Shown: piece by piece, positions 1 to 8,207 of the stretch | How positions within the stretch are numbered: position 1 is the first letter of the stretch | Layout of the letters: each line of letters starts with the position of its first letter | DNA from: Thermococcus gorgonarius | GTDB lineage: Archaea > Methanobacteriota_B > Thermococci > Thermococcales > Thermococcaceae | Assembly (NCBI RefSeq): GCF_002214385.1 | Contig: NZ_CP014855.1 | Location: 1,302,001-1,366,000, forward strand | DNA length: 64,000 nt | Reading direction: 5' to 3' | Made by a program: the position numbers and the translations under genes | The notes under the pieces: model-generated | Database searches by the model: none | The model's input: only the letters and a program-made list of their open reading frames with translations | What the model was told of the DNA's origin: nothing

Positions 1-1105
1 CCGGGGGGTAAGTTGAAGGTTCCTCACGACTTCCTTAACAACTGGATCCGGGATGGCGTATTCGTTTCCCCTCTGTTCAAGGTAGCCGTACTTGAGGAGG
101 TTCTTCAGGAGGATGGAGAACTTCGCGTCGTTTACCGGCCCCATCTTAAACTCAACGTACTCCTTTATGGTGCTCCATCTGGTATTTCCCATGGCGACGG
201 CTTTCAGTATAACTCCATATCTCCTGCTGTTCTGGATAAGGGATGAAAGCTCCTCCCGGATTAACTTTTCTGCCATGTTAAAGAGCTCATCCATGGCCTC
301 AGAGTGGGAAAGTCCTCTAACTCCGCGAAGGTACCCGTACATCGTGAGCCATCCAACTATGCCGTCGAGTCTCTCAACGGCTTCCTCGATCTCTTTTTCA
401 GCAGGTTCGATACCTATCTCTCCAAACCCCTTTCTGAGGAAGTCCACACTCTCCTCCCGTTTGAACCTTTGGAGCACTATCTCCCTCGCATACCTGCCGA
501 AGAGGGGTTTTTTGGGGTCTTCCAGGCCAAGGAAATCTTGGAGCATTCCCACCTCGGATCCCGTGAGTACAAAGGTTATCGCGGGCAGGGTATCCACTGC
601 ATAGGCTATCAGACCGTCGTACCTGATTCCGGAAAGCCTGAGGTATTGGGCCTCGTCAAAGGCAATTATCGCCCTTAGGTTCTCATTTTCGGCCCAGGAG
701 TTTATCTTTTCAAGGATTTCAGCAAGATCCGGTTTTCTCTCGAATTCTACACTCAGGCCTGAGATTCTAAGCCCCCTGATGGAGGACAATGTTTTTTCGA
801 GCCTCAACAGGAGGGATTTGTGTGGCTTAACCGTTGAGAGGAAAGAACTCAAAATTTTCTGTGCCAGAATCTCCTGGGGTATTGAACCGTGGGTGAAATA
901 GAGAGAGCGGACATCTATTTTTGCATAGGGAAATCCCAGCTCAGTGAGGGCGACGTTCAGGAGGGAGCTCTTTCCAAGGCGTCTTATGCCGAGCAGAAGA
1001 ATCAGATTTTCTCCCAAGTTCACTGCACTCCGAAACTCCCTCAGTTCATTCTCCCTATCGTACAGGTCCTCCCGCTTAGTTTTCGGCTGCAGGTCGAACA
1101 GCAAC
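1..1105 (-). CDS. Archaeal AAA ATPase (ATPase_2 plus DUF234 type), partial at window edge, apparent 5' frameshift
   Basis: The minus strand encodes a continuous P-loop ATPase. Near the N-terminus there is a Walker A (GIRRLGKSS), then a Walker B-like IIAFDEAQYL and a LTGSEVGML sensor-like stretch. The C-terminus ends in a winged-helix-like YAIPDPVVKEVVRNL segment, as in archaeal ATPases of the PF01637/PF03008 type. The stop lies beyond base 1. The family-like N-terminus (LLFDLQPK) begins at a TTG at 1105 but is in a different frame from the following TKREDLYDRENEL. A run of five T at 1080-1084 puts them out of frame; four would join them. Either the gene is frameshifted, or translation starts later, for instance at a GTG near 1023 just before the Walker A. 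Function beyond ATP binding is unknown; such genes are common and variable in Thermococcales. Confidence 0.75.
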
Positions 1106-1148
1106 TTACCCCACCGTAAGTTACTTACCCGGGGGTAAGTTATAAGGG
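1104..1148 (-). promoter_or_regulatory. Paired GTAAGTT inverted repeats over the ATPase promoter
   Basis: Two inverted repeats lie side by side: AACTTAC (1104-1110) with GTAAGTT (1117-1123), and ACTTACCC (1124-1131) with GGGTAAGT (1134-1141). On the minus strand a TATA-like CCTTATAACT overlaps the second one, about 30 bases before the TTG at 1105. The placement on the TATA box and start site suggests an operator, perhaps autoregulatory. The related GGGGTAAGTT also occurs at 5-14, inside the 3' end of the same gene. Confidence 0.55.
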
Positions 1149-1221
1149 TTTCGCAGCGATGACACAAAGGTTCAAGAATGAGAATAAAAAGCGAGAGAAG
1201 AAAGAAGAAAGGAAGAAGCAA

Positions 1222-1830
1222 TCAAAGCCCCAGCATCTCCCTCGCGGCCTTAACGCCCAGATCAAAGGCCTTCATGTTTACCTCGACGGTCTTCGGAGGG
1301 ACGCTGACCTTTATGACCTCCCTTACGTGCTCTGCCGAGAGCGGAAAGCCAGGCGTTTGAGTTAAAGCACCGATAAGGACGACGTTGGTTGTAACGATGT
1401 TTCCTGCCTCTATCGCGAGCTTCTCGGCGTCGAAGGCCATGAACTTGCCTCCAAAGTCCTCCTCGATGATCTTCTTCATCTCCTCAAGGGTCGGGTAAGT
1501 GGCGAGCCCCATCGAGACCTGAACCGGCGGAATGGGTCTGGAGTTCGTGAAGACAAGGCCACCCTTCTTGAGGTAGTTGATGTATCTCAAAGCCTCAACC
1601 GGCTCGAAGGAAAGGATAACATCGGCCTTTCCCTCGGGAACCATGGCGCCGTAAACGTCCTCGCCAAAGCGGACGTAGGCGATGACGCTTCCAAAGCGCT
1701 GGCTCATGCCGTGGACCTCGCCAACGCGAACCTTGTAGCCGGCGTGAAGAGCCGCCCAGCCGAGCAGGTTAGCGGCGGTGAGGATTCCCTGGCCGCCGAC
1801 ACCCGTGATAACGATGTTGTACTCCCTCAT
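1222..1830 (-). CDS. iorB: Indolepyruvate:ferredoxin oxidoreductase, beta subunit
   Basis: This is the small subunit (202 aa) of the cytosolic enzyme that oxidatively decarboxylates aryl 2-oxo acids (indolepyruvate, phenylpyruvate) to aryl-CoA with ferredoxin as acceptor. The N-terminus has the family's [20 protein letters not shown] motif, followed by a pyruvate-ferredoxin oxidoreductase gamma-type fold, with [10 protein letters not shown] and the C-terminal [13 protein letters not shown] region. The ATG at 1830 is chosen because a GGAGG-rich site sits just upstream and homologues start with this motif; a longer frame to 1917 only overlaps iorA. iorA ends one base upstream, so the pair is translationally coupled. 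Confidence 0.93.
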   Translation of the reverse strand: MREYNIVITGVGGQGILTAANLLGWAALHAGYKVRVGEVHGMSQRFGSVIAYVRFGEDVYGAMVPEGKADVILSFEPVEALRYINYLKKGGLVFTNSRPIPPVQVSMGLATYPTLEEMKKIIEEDFGGKFMAFDAEKLAIEAGNIVTTNVVLIGALTQTPGFPLSAEHVREVIKVSVPPKTVEVNMKAFDLGVKAAREMLGL

Positions 1831-1831
1831 C

Positions 1832-3775
1832 TCACTCACCCTCCTCCATGGGCTCGAAGGCCCCAAACGGACATACCTGGGCGCAGCCACCGCAGCCCCA
1901 GCACATTGTCGGATCAACCTTGGCCTTCTTGGTCTCTGGATCCCAGTAGATGGCCGGACAGCCGTAGGCGTTGATACATATCTTACAGCCGGTACACTTG
2001 TCCTCGATGACGTGGTAGATCGGCCACTTCTCGCCCCTCCTTCTCATCTGGCCTATCCTGTAGAGTGCACACACCTGTCTCGAAACGATGACGCTCACAC
2101 CGTCGACGGCTAGAGCTTCCTTGATGGCCTTCTCAGTTGCCTTTATGTCATAGGGGTCAACAACCTTGACGAAGTCAGCCCCCATGGCCTTAGCCACGTC
2201 CTCTATTGGAATCCTCTTGCCCACTCCATGGGGTGTCTGGCCTGTGCTCGGATTCGGTTGGTCGCCAGTCATTGCAGTGACGAGGTTGTCAAGGACGACT
2301 ATGACAACGTTGGAGCGGTTGTAGATGGCATTCGCTAAAGCCGGAAGACCGGTGTGGAAGAACGTCGAGTCGCCTATGGTGGCGACTATTATCTTCTTCT
2401 CCTTGCCGGTCTTTCTCTCTTCCTCGCCCGGAACGCCATTCAAAGCGACGTCGAGACCGTGGGCCATGCCTATCGAGCCACCCATCGCTATGGTCGTGTC
2501 AACTGTCCTGAGCGGCGGGAGAACACCGAGGGTGTAACAGCCTATGTCGCTCGGGAATATCGCCCTTGGCGATGCCGCCCTTCTTATGGCGTAGAAGGTG
2601 TTCCTGTGCGGACAGGCCGGACAGAGGCTCGGCGGCCTCGGCGGGACTATAGCCTGAACCTTCTCGTACTTCCTGTCAATCTCCTCGAAGTCTACCGGTG
2701 TTTCCATATCGAGGAACTTCGCTATGGCCTCAACCGCCCTCCTCGTCGTCATCTCGTAAACGCGCGGAACGATGTCTTTTCCGTGAATCGGAATTCTAAG
2801 GCCTTTATCGTAGGCCCACACCTTCACCTGCTCCTCAACGACAGGCTCAAGCTCCTCAACGATGAGGACCTTCTCAAGCCCATCGAAGAACTTCTCAAGA
2901 AGGCCGTAGGGAACTGGATACGGTGTTCCAAGCTTGAGTATCTTCACGTTCTCGACGCCGAGCCATGCTAAAGCCTCCTTCACGTAGGCGTAGCTGAGGC
3001 CTGGAGCGATTATACCGACCTTCGCGTTCTCATCGCCTTCAATCCAGTTGAAGGGGCTCTCGTTGAACTCCTCGCGGAACTTCTCGATAGTTTCGAGCAG
3101 CCAGGGATGCTTCTTCTTCTGGAATGCCGGTATGTCAACGTACCTCTCCGGGTTCTTCTTGAAGTTCCCGAACTTCCTCTTTGCCTGCTTTATCTCCTCC
3201 GGCAGTTCTCCAAGGACGACGTCGCCGCGCATGTGGGAGCTTCTGGTTGTTGTCCTAAGGATTATCATCTGGTTGTACTTCTCGCTTATCTCGAAGGCGT
3301 ACTTTACCATGTCCTTGGCTTCCTGGACGCTTGAAGGCTCCAAAACGGGAATTCCAGCGTTCTTGGCTATCGCCCTTGTGTCCTGCTCGTTCTGGCTGCT
3401 CCACATGCTCGGGTCGTCGGCGACCATAACGATTAGCCCGCCGTCAACTCCCATGTAGCTGGCGGTCATGAAGCTGTCCATGGCAACGTTCAGGCCCACG
3501 TGCTTCATGGCCGTCATGGCCCTTAGGCCGCTCCAAGAAGCAGCTAAAGCCGTCTCAAACGCTACCTTCTCGTTGGTGGAGTACTCCATGTAGACGCCGG
3601 CCCTTTTGGCGACGGCCGCCATCGTGTCGGTAAGTTCAGAACTCGGCGTTCCGGGGTAGGCGGCAAAGACAGCTATATTGCCCTCCAAAGCTCCCCTGGC
3701 TATCGCCTGGTTGCCGAGGAGGAGAACCCTCTCCCCGGGCTTGTCCCACAACACTATGTCGGTAACTTTCGCCAT
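1832..3775 (-). CDS. iorA: Indolepyruvate:ferredoxin oxidoreductase, alpha subunit
   Basis: The large subunit (647 aa) carries the catalytic thiamine diphosphate and iron-sulfur centres. An N-terminal pyrimidine-binding domain holds [13 protein letters not shown] (about 38-50). A CPACPH motif lies near 385-390. The ThDP/Mg motif GDSTFFHTG begins near 469 and ends in VVLDN. Two 4Fe-4S clusters follow, at [13 protein letters not shown] (about 593-605) and [11 protein letters not shown] (about 624-634). The enzyme degrades aromatic amino acids after transamination. Its ATG at 3775 directly abuts the stop of the upstream PIN-domain gene, so the operon runs synthetase alpha, VapB, VapC, iorA, iorB. 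Full length, with no missing motif. Confidence 0.95.
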   Translation of the reverse strand: MAKVTDIVLWDKPGERVLLLGNQAIARGALEGNIAVFAAYPGTPSSELTDTMAAVAKRAGVYMEYSTNEKVAFETALAASWSGLRAMTAMKHVGLNVAMDSFMTASYMGVDGGLIVMVADDPSMWSSQNEQDTRAIAKNAGIPVLEPSSVQEAKDMVKYAFEISEKYNQMIILRTTTRSSHMRGDVVLGELPEEIKQAKRKFGNFKKNPERYVDIPAFQKKKHPWLLETIEKFREEFNESPFNWIEGDENAKVGIIAPGLSYAYVKEALAWLGVENVKILKLGTPYPVPYGLLEKFFDGLEKVLIVEELEPVVEEQVKVWAYDKGLRIPIHGKDIVPRVYEMTTRRAVEAIAKFLDMETPVDFEEIDRKYEKVQAIVPPRPPSLCPACPHRNTFYAIRRAASPRAIFPSDIGCYTLGVLPPLRTVDTTIAMGGSIGMAHGLDVALNGVPGEEERKTGKEKKIIVATIGDSTFFHTGLPALANAIYNRSNVVIVVLDNLVTAMTGDQPNPSTGQTPHGVGKRIPIEDVAKAMGADFVKVVDPYDIKATEKAIKEALAVDGVSVIVSRQVCALYRIGQMRRRGEKWPIYHVIEDKCTGCKICINAYGCPAIYWDPETKKAKVDPTMCWGCGGCAQVCPFGAFEPMEEGE

Positions 3776-4237
3776 CTAAACCGCACCTCCAGATATCTCA
3801 TTAAGGTATTCATCAAGTTGGGTTTCGTCCAAAACATAAAACGCTCTAATACCCATCTTCCTGGCACGGGCCACCATATCCTTGTCAGATGATATGAGCA
3901 TCGCGTTGAACTTCTTGGCGGTTGCTATGAAGTAGGAATCCGCGGCCCTTGGATGAATCTTCCGGGCTATCGTCTTTGCATCCTCGAAGATCCAGTCTTC
4001 AGAGACCTGGAGAACCTTTGCCTCAAGGTATTCCAGGGTTAAATCAACTGCTTCCTCTTTACTGGTTAGTCTCTTCACTAAGCTTATGGTTTCAACTACT
4101 CCCAGGCGGGGCATTAGTAGGGGAATCCCCCTGGCTTCAGCCGCGGAGATTGCCCTTCTCGCCAGTCTGTTTCTATCTTCTTTACCTTTAACCGGAATGA
4201 TTGAGTCAATGAATGCCGATGTGTCAACCACGAGCAT
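3776..4237 (-). CDS. vapC: PIN-domain ribonuclease, VapC-type toxin
   Basis: A 153-aa PIN-domain protein. The acidic metal-binding positions are visible: VVDTSAFIDS at the start, a glutamate in GVVETISL, ADSYFIATA, and LISSDKDM near the end. Such proteins cleave RNA and act as toxins when paired with a small DNA-binding antitoxin. The ATG at 4237 is chosen because it begins the canonical LVVDTSAF motif; the frame reaches 4282 only through sequence that overlaps the upstream small gene. It overlaps that antitoxin candidate by 14 bases. The target RNA cannot be told from sequence. Confidence 0.85.
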   Translation of the reverse strand: MLVVDTSAFIDSIIPVKGKEDRNRLARRAISAAEARGIPLLMPRLGVVETISLVKRLTSKEEAVDLTLEYLEAKVLQVSEDWIFEDAKTIARKIHPRAADSYFIATAKKFNAMLISSDKDMVARARKMGIRAFYVLDETQLDEYLNEISGGAV

Positions 4238-4385
4238 TTCGCATCTCCCGCAGGATTCTGTGGGGATCCTCCTTAACTTCACCTACCAAGGCCTTCATTC
4301 TCTCGTAAAGGTCGTCTATGGTAATGGGATGAATAGGAGTTTTGGAGACCTCTCTCTTATGAGAATCCGCTTTAGCCTCCACCAT
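4224..4385 (-). CDS. vapB: Small VapB-like antitoxin candidate (53 aa)
   Basis: A short frame starts with ATG at 4385 and stops at 4224: MVEAKADSHKRE near the start, PIHPITIDDLYERMKALVGE in the middle, and ILREMRNARG at the end. It overlaps the PIN gene by 14 bases and begins immediately after the stop of the synthetase gene. Size, helical C-terminal half and exact pairing with a PIN gene fit an antitoxin; no ribbon-helix-helix or AbrB motif is clear, so the call rests mainly on position. Confidence 0.7.
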   Translation of the reverse strand: MVEAKADSHKREVSKTPIHPITIDDLYERMKALVGEVKEDPHRILREMRNARG

Positions 4386-5762
4386 TCACTCCCCCTTCAA
4401 AACCCCAGCGTTCTTCGCCTGCTGGACGAGTGCATATGCGCCAGCGGCGACATCTTCCGGCCTCTCGTAGCTCGGAATTCCGTTCTTCTCAAGCAGTTCC
4501 TTGGCCTTCTCACTCACGTAGCCGGCCATGAAGAGGCCGAGAACTGGCTTGCCATTGTTTACTTCCTTAACTGCCCTGATTACTCCTTCAGCGTGCTCCG
4601 TCGGTGTCATGCCGGCGAAGGTAGGGACGACACATATGGCTATGAGCATGTCAACGTTCTTGTCCTGCAGGAGGGCCTTCGCCGTCCTGTAGTAGTCTTC
4701 TCCTCTCGCGGAGGCTATCATATCAACGGGGTTCTTCACTGCCGCCATCGGCGGGAGGAAGGAGCGCAGCTCTTCTATGGTTTTCTCCTCAAGCTCGGCA
4801 AGCTTGAGTCCGCGCTTGTCAAGCTGATCGGCGGTCAGAACTCCCGGACCGCCTGCGTTGGTCATTATGGCAACGCGCTTGCCCCTGGGCAGGGGCTGTG
4901 TGAAGGCCCTCGCCATGCTGAGCATGTCGTCTATGGTCTCAGCTATGAGAACGCCGCTCTGCTTGAAAGCAGCTTCATAAATCTTCCAGCTTCCCGCCAG
5001 AGAACCGGTGTGGCTTGAAGCAGCTCTTGCACCGCTCTCGCTCCTTCCGGCCTTGAGGGCTATAACGGGCTTCTTCTTGGTGACTCGCTTGGCAACCTCA
5101 ATGAACTTCCTTCCGTCCTTAAGGCCCTCGATGTAGAGGGCTATCGCCTTGTCCTCCTCGGTGTCAGCCAGATACTCCATAAGCTCGGCGAAGTCGAGGT
5201 CTGCCATGTTGCCGACGCTCACGAACTTTGAGAAGCCGATTCCCTCTTTCACCGTCTTGTAGACTATTCCAGCTCCTAAGGCACCGCTCTGGCTGACGAA
5301 GGCTATGTCGCCTTTCTTGGCGTCCATTATGAAGGTCGCGTTCATGTCGTTGTGGGTGTTCATAACGCCGACGCAGTTCGGGCCGATGAGCCTCATGCCG
5401 TACCTGTGGGCAATCTCCACCAGTTCGCGCTCCTCCTTCTTGCCCTCCTCGCCGATTTCACCGAAGCCAGCAGTTATAATGACCGCTCCCTTGACGCCCT
5501 TTTCGCCACAGTCAATAAGCGTCTGCTTTACAAACCTCTTCGGGACGACTATTATTGCCAGATCAACCTCGTCCGGAATGTCCTTCACGTTCTTGTAGGC
5601 CTTAACGCCCTGAACGACCTCGTCCTTGACGTTTACGGGGTAGACCTTCCCGTCTTTGTATTTTTTCAGGTTCTTGAAGACCTCGTAGCCGAGTTTAAGC
5701 GGATCATTTGATGCTCCGATAACAGCTATTGCCCTCGGCTTGAAGAAGTAGTCGAGACTCAT
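4386..5762 (-). CDS. Acyl-CoA synthetase (ADP-forming), alpha subunit
   Basis: A 458-aa alpha chain of the archaeal ADP-forming acetate/aryl-acid CoA ligase. This enzyme turns acyl-CoA, ADP and phosphate into acid, CoA and ATP, the main substrate-level ATP step of Thermococcales. The N-terminal CoA-binding Rossmann domain has FFKPRAIAVIGAS. A SQSGALG stretch and the ASSHTGSLAGS segment carrying the phosphohistidine follow. No beta (ATP-grasp) chain is in the window; it is usually encoded elsewhere. Linkage to iorAB suggests the aryl-CoA-preferring isoform. The ATG at 5762 matches the family start and has GGTGA five bases upstream; a GTG at 5771 with GGAGGT seven bases upstream is an alternative. 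Confidence 0.9.
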   Translation of the reverse strand: MSLDYFFKPRAIAVIGASNDPLKLGYEVFKNLKKYKDGKVYPVNVKDEVVQGVKAYKNVKDIPDEVDLAIIVVPKRFVKQTLIDCGEKGVKGAVIITAGFGEIGEEGKKEERELVEIAHRYGMRLIGPNCVGVMNTHNDMNATFIMDAKKGDIAFVSQSGALGAGIVYKTVKEGIGFSKFVSVGNMADLDFAELMEYLADTEEDKAIALYIEGLKDGRKFIEVAKRVTKKKPVIALKAGRSESGARAASSHTGSLAGSWKIYEAAFKQSGVLIAETIDDMLSMARAFTQPLPRGKRVAIMTNAGGPGVLTADQLDKRGLKLAELEEKTIEELRSFLPPMAAVKNPVDMIASARGEDYYRTAKALLQDKNVDMLIAICVVPTFAGMTPTEHAEGVIRAVKEVNNGKPVLGLFMAGYVSEKAKELLEKNGIPSYERPEDVAAGAYALVQQAKNAGVLKGE

Positions 5763-5785
5763 TAACCTCACCGTTTAAACCTCCA

Positions 5786-5805
5786 CCGAATCGTATATAA
5801 GCTTT
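5786..5805 (-). promoter_or_regulatory. TATA-type promoter of the aryl-acid fermentation operon
   Basis: On the minus strand a clear archaeal TATA element (GCTTATATACG) lies about 35 bases before the synthetase start and is followed by a GGTGGAGGT ribosome site. It is the only strong promoter seen upstream of the five-gene minus-strand operon. Confidence 0.6.
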
Positions 5806-5925
5806 CCCAAAACGGTCATCGGAGAATTATAGAGCACTGTTGGGCCTTTTGAGTCACTGACGAGCCTAATTGGTCATCGAAAGCTTTAAGTAAGCTCGGG
5901 TTATTTTAATTTGGAGGTGGTGGAG

Positions 5926-6603
5926 ATGGTGAAGGTGAAGTTTCTGGGCCACGCTGCATTCTACATCGAAGGGAGCAAGAAAATCCTCATAGACCCGTTC
6001 CTCAGCGGCAACCCGCAGGCGGCAGTCAAGCCGGAGGAGCTTGAGGCCGACCTTATTCTGGTTACCCACGCCCACGGCGACCACATAGGTGATGCCATAG
6101 AGATAGCCAAGAGAACGGGAGCTAAGATAGTAGCAATGTATGATATTGCCAACTACATCAGCCAGCAGGCCAACGGCCAGGTTGAGACGGTAGGGATGAA
6201 CTACGGGCCGACGGAGGTTGACGGCGTTGGCATAATTCAGGTTCCGGCCTGGCACTCCAGCAGCGACGGCGTTCACAGCATAGGCAATGCCTCGGGCTTC
6301 ATAGTCAAGCTCGACGGGAAGACGATCTACCACGCCGGCGACACCTTCGTGTTCTCGGACATGGCCCTGTTCAGCGAGCTCTACGGGCCGATTGACGTTG
6401 CCCTGCTCCCGATAGGAGGCCACTTCACCATGGGGCCAAGGGAAGCTGCCAAGGCCGTCGAGCTGTTGAAGCCGAGGAAGGTCGTGCCGATGCACTACAA
6501 CACCTGGCCGCCGATCGCCCAAGATCCGGAGGAATTCAAGAGACTCGTTGGCAATAAGGCTGAAGTGGTTATTCTCAAGCCGGGCGAGGAGATTGAGGTT
6601 TGA
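5926..6603 (+). CDS. Metallo-beta-lactamase-fold hydrolase, UPF0173 family
   Basis: A 225-aa metal-dependent hydrolase. The zinc-binding motif THAHGDHIGD lies near residue 45, with further ligands in WHSS, IYHAGDT and PMHYNTW. This is the full UPF0173 layout. Substrates of the family are not established. The ATG at 5926 follows GGAGGTGG, a near-perfect ribosome site; the TTG at 5911 lies within that site and is not likely the start. It is divergent from the synthetase operon and stands alone, with a T-rich tract (6618-6624) after it that may act as a terminator. Confidence 0.88.
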   Translation: MVKVKFLGHAAFYIEGSKKILIDPFLSGNPQAAVKPEELEADLILVTHAHGDHIGDAIEIAKRTGAKIVAMYDIANYISQQANGQVETVGMNYGPTEVDGVGIIQVPAWHSSSDGVHSIGNASGFIVKLDGKTIYHAGDTFVFSDMALFSELYGPIDVALLPIGGHFTMGPREAAKAVELLKPRKVVPMHYNTWPPIAQDPEEFKRLVGNKAEVVILKPGEEIEV

Positions 6604-6720
6604 AGAGGTTTCGGTTCTTTTTTTACTTTAAAACATTATTCGATAAGAAAGGGCGCATTCTAGTGTCTTCTGTTGACTATATATGAAAACTCCAAACCAC
6701 GATTTAACTCCAATCACAAA

Positions 6721-6770
6721 ATTTATATATCCACCCCCTTTTAATCAAATGTCATTAAATATCATTAAAG
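6721..6770 (+). promoter_or_regulatory. TATA box and tandem TCATTAAA repeats upstream of the sulfate operon
   Basis: A strong TATA element (TTTATATAT, about 6722-6730) is followed by two direct copies of TCATTAAA at 6752-6759 and 6762-6769. They are spaced ten bases, one helical turn, and sit where transcription should begin. A GGAGGTG ribosome site and the RHH gene follow. Tandem half-sites one turn apart suit ribbon-helix-helix repressors. Confidence 0.55.
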
Positions 6771-6785
6771 CTGGAGGTGTTTAAG

Positions 6786-7013
6786 ATGGCTGAGGAGAAG
6801 AAGTACACGACTGTTTCCATACCAAAGCCGCTCTATGACAAGATAAAGGCCAGGATAGAGGGCACCGGATTCACTTCGGTTTCCGACTACGTGACCTACG
6901 TTCTCCGCGAGGTTCTTGCTAGTTTAGAAGAGGAGGAGAAGGAGGAAGTCTTCACCGAGGAGGAGGAAGAAAAAGTCAAGGAGCGCCTCAGGGCACTCGG
7001 CTACCTCGACTGA
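6786..7013 (+). CDS. Ribbon-helix-helix (CopG-like) protein, candidate regulator
   Basis: A 75-aa protein with an N-terminal ribbon-helix-helix pattern: a beta strand YTTVSIPKPLYDKIK, then GFTSVSDYVTYVLREVL. A very acidic C-terminal tail follows (several EEE runs). RHH proteins bind DNA as dimers through the paired strands. The ATG at 6786 sits eight bases after GGAGG. It is the first gene of the sulfate-activation operon, with sat beginning 22 bases after its stop, so it may repress its own operon through the tandem repeats upstream. The acidic tail could instead mediate protein contacts. Role is inferred from position. Confidence 0.8.
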   Translation: MAEEKKYTTVSIPKPLYDKIKARIEGTGFTSVSDYVTYVLREVLASLEEEEKEEVFTEEEEEKVKERLRALGYLD

Positions 7014-7034
7014 TTTCATTTTTGGGTGATAACA

Positions 7035-8174
7035 ATGGTTTCAAAGCCCCACGGCGGCAAACTGGTCAGGAGGCTCGTTGCCGAGAGAACCCGCGAGAGG
7101 ATCCTGAGCGAGCAGAAAGAGTACCCGCGCGTTAACATCAACCACGGAAGGGCCATAGACCTCGAGAACATCGCCCACGGCGTCTATTCTCCGCTCAAAG
7201 GCTTTCTGACTAGTGACGACTTTCAGAGCGTCCTCGACCACATGCGCCTGAGCGACGACACCCCATGGACGATTCCGATAGTCCTTGACGTGAGGGAGAA
7301 GACCTTCGAGGAGGGAGACGCGGTTCTCCTCTACCACGATGGTTTACCGATAGCCAGGATGCATGTTGAGGAAATATACACCTACGACAAAAAAGAATTC
7401 GCCGTCAAGGTCTTCAAGACCGACGATCCAGCCCATCCAGGAGTGGCCAGGGTAATGGGCATGGGCGACTACCTCGTCGGCGGCGAGATAGAGCTCCTCA
7501 ACGAGCTGCCGAACCCCTTCGCCAAGTACACTCTGAGGCCGGTCGAGACAAGGGTCCTCTTCAAGGAGCTCGGATGGAAGACGATAGTGGCATTCCAGAC
7601 GAGGAACGCCCCCCACGTCGGCCACGAGTACGTCCAGAAAGCGGCCCTTACATTCGTCGACGGCCTCTTCATAAATCCGGTTCTCGGAAGGAAGAAGAAG
7701 GGCGACTACAGGGACGAGGTCATAATCAAGGCCTATGAAGCTTTATTCAAGCACTACTATCCAAAGGACGCCGCGACCCTCGCGACGGTCCGCTACGAGA
7801 TGCGCTACGCTGGCCCAAGGGAGGCGATTCATCACGCCATAATGAGGAAGAACTTCGGTGCGACCCACTTCATCGTCGGAAGGGATCACGCTGGAGTTGG
7901 CGACTACTACGGGCCATATGAAGCATGGGAGATGTTCGACAACTTCCCTGACCTCGGCATAACCCCGATGTTCATCAGGGAGGCCTTCTACTGCAGGAAG
8001 TGCGGTGGCATGGTCAACGCCAAGATATGTCCCCATCCCAAGGAGTTCCACGTCCACATAAGCGGCACCAAGCTCAGGAAGATGATAATGGCCGGCGAGC
8101 AGCCGCCGGAGTACATGATGAGGCCCGAAGTCTACGAGGTCATCCGGAGCTTTGAGAACCCCTTCGTGGAGTGA
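7035..8174 (+). CDS. sat: ATP sulfurylase (sulfate adenylyltransferase)
   Basis: A 379-aa monofunctional ATP sulfurylase making adenylyl sulfate (APS) and pyrophosphate from ATP and sulfate. The N-terminal PUA-like domain contains GVYSPLKGFLTSDDF. The nucleotide-binding site is seen as FQTRNAPHVGHEY and VGRDHAGVGDYYGPYEA. A cysteine-rich CRKCGGMVNAKICPH near the C-terminus matches the zinc-binding insert of thermophilic enzymes. There is no fused APS kinase domain; a separate kinase follows three genes on. The ATG at 7035 follows GGGTGAT; the GTG at 7026 overlaps that site. Confidence 0.96.
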   Translation: MVSKPHGGKLVRRLVAERTRERILSEQKEYPRVNINHGRAIDLENIAHGVYSPLKGFLTSDDFQSVLDHMRLSDDTPWTIPIVLDVREKTFEEGDAVLLYHDGLPIARMHVEEIYTYDKKEFAVKVFKTDDPAHPGVARVMGMGDYLVGGEIELLNELPNPFAKYTLRPVETRVLFKELGWKTIVAFQTRNAPHVGHEYVQKAALTFVDGLFINPVLGRKKKGDYRDEVIIKAYEALFKHYYPKDAATLATVRYEMRYAGPREAIHHAIMRKNFGATHFIVGRDHAGVGDYYGPYEAWEMFDNFPDLGITPMFIREAFYCRKCGGMVNAKICPHPKEFHVHISGTKLRKMIMAGEQPPEYMMRPEVYEVIRSFENPFVE

Positions 8175-8207
8175 TTTCCTCTCAAATTTTTATCCGGAGG
8201 AATGAGC

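Noticed and set aside
4086-5018. 310-aa open frame on the plus strand
   Set aside because: Antisense to the PIN gene and the acyl-CoA synthetase; composition is that of a shadow frame.
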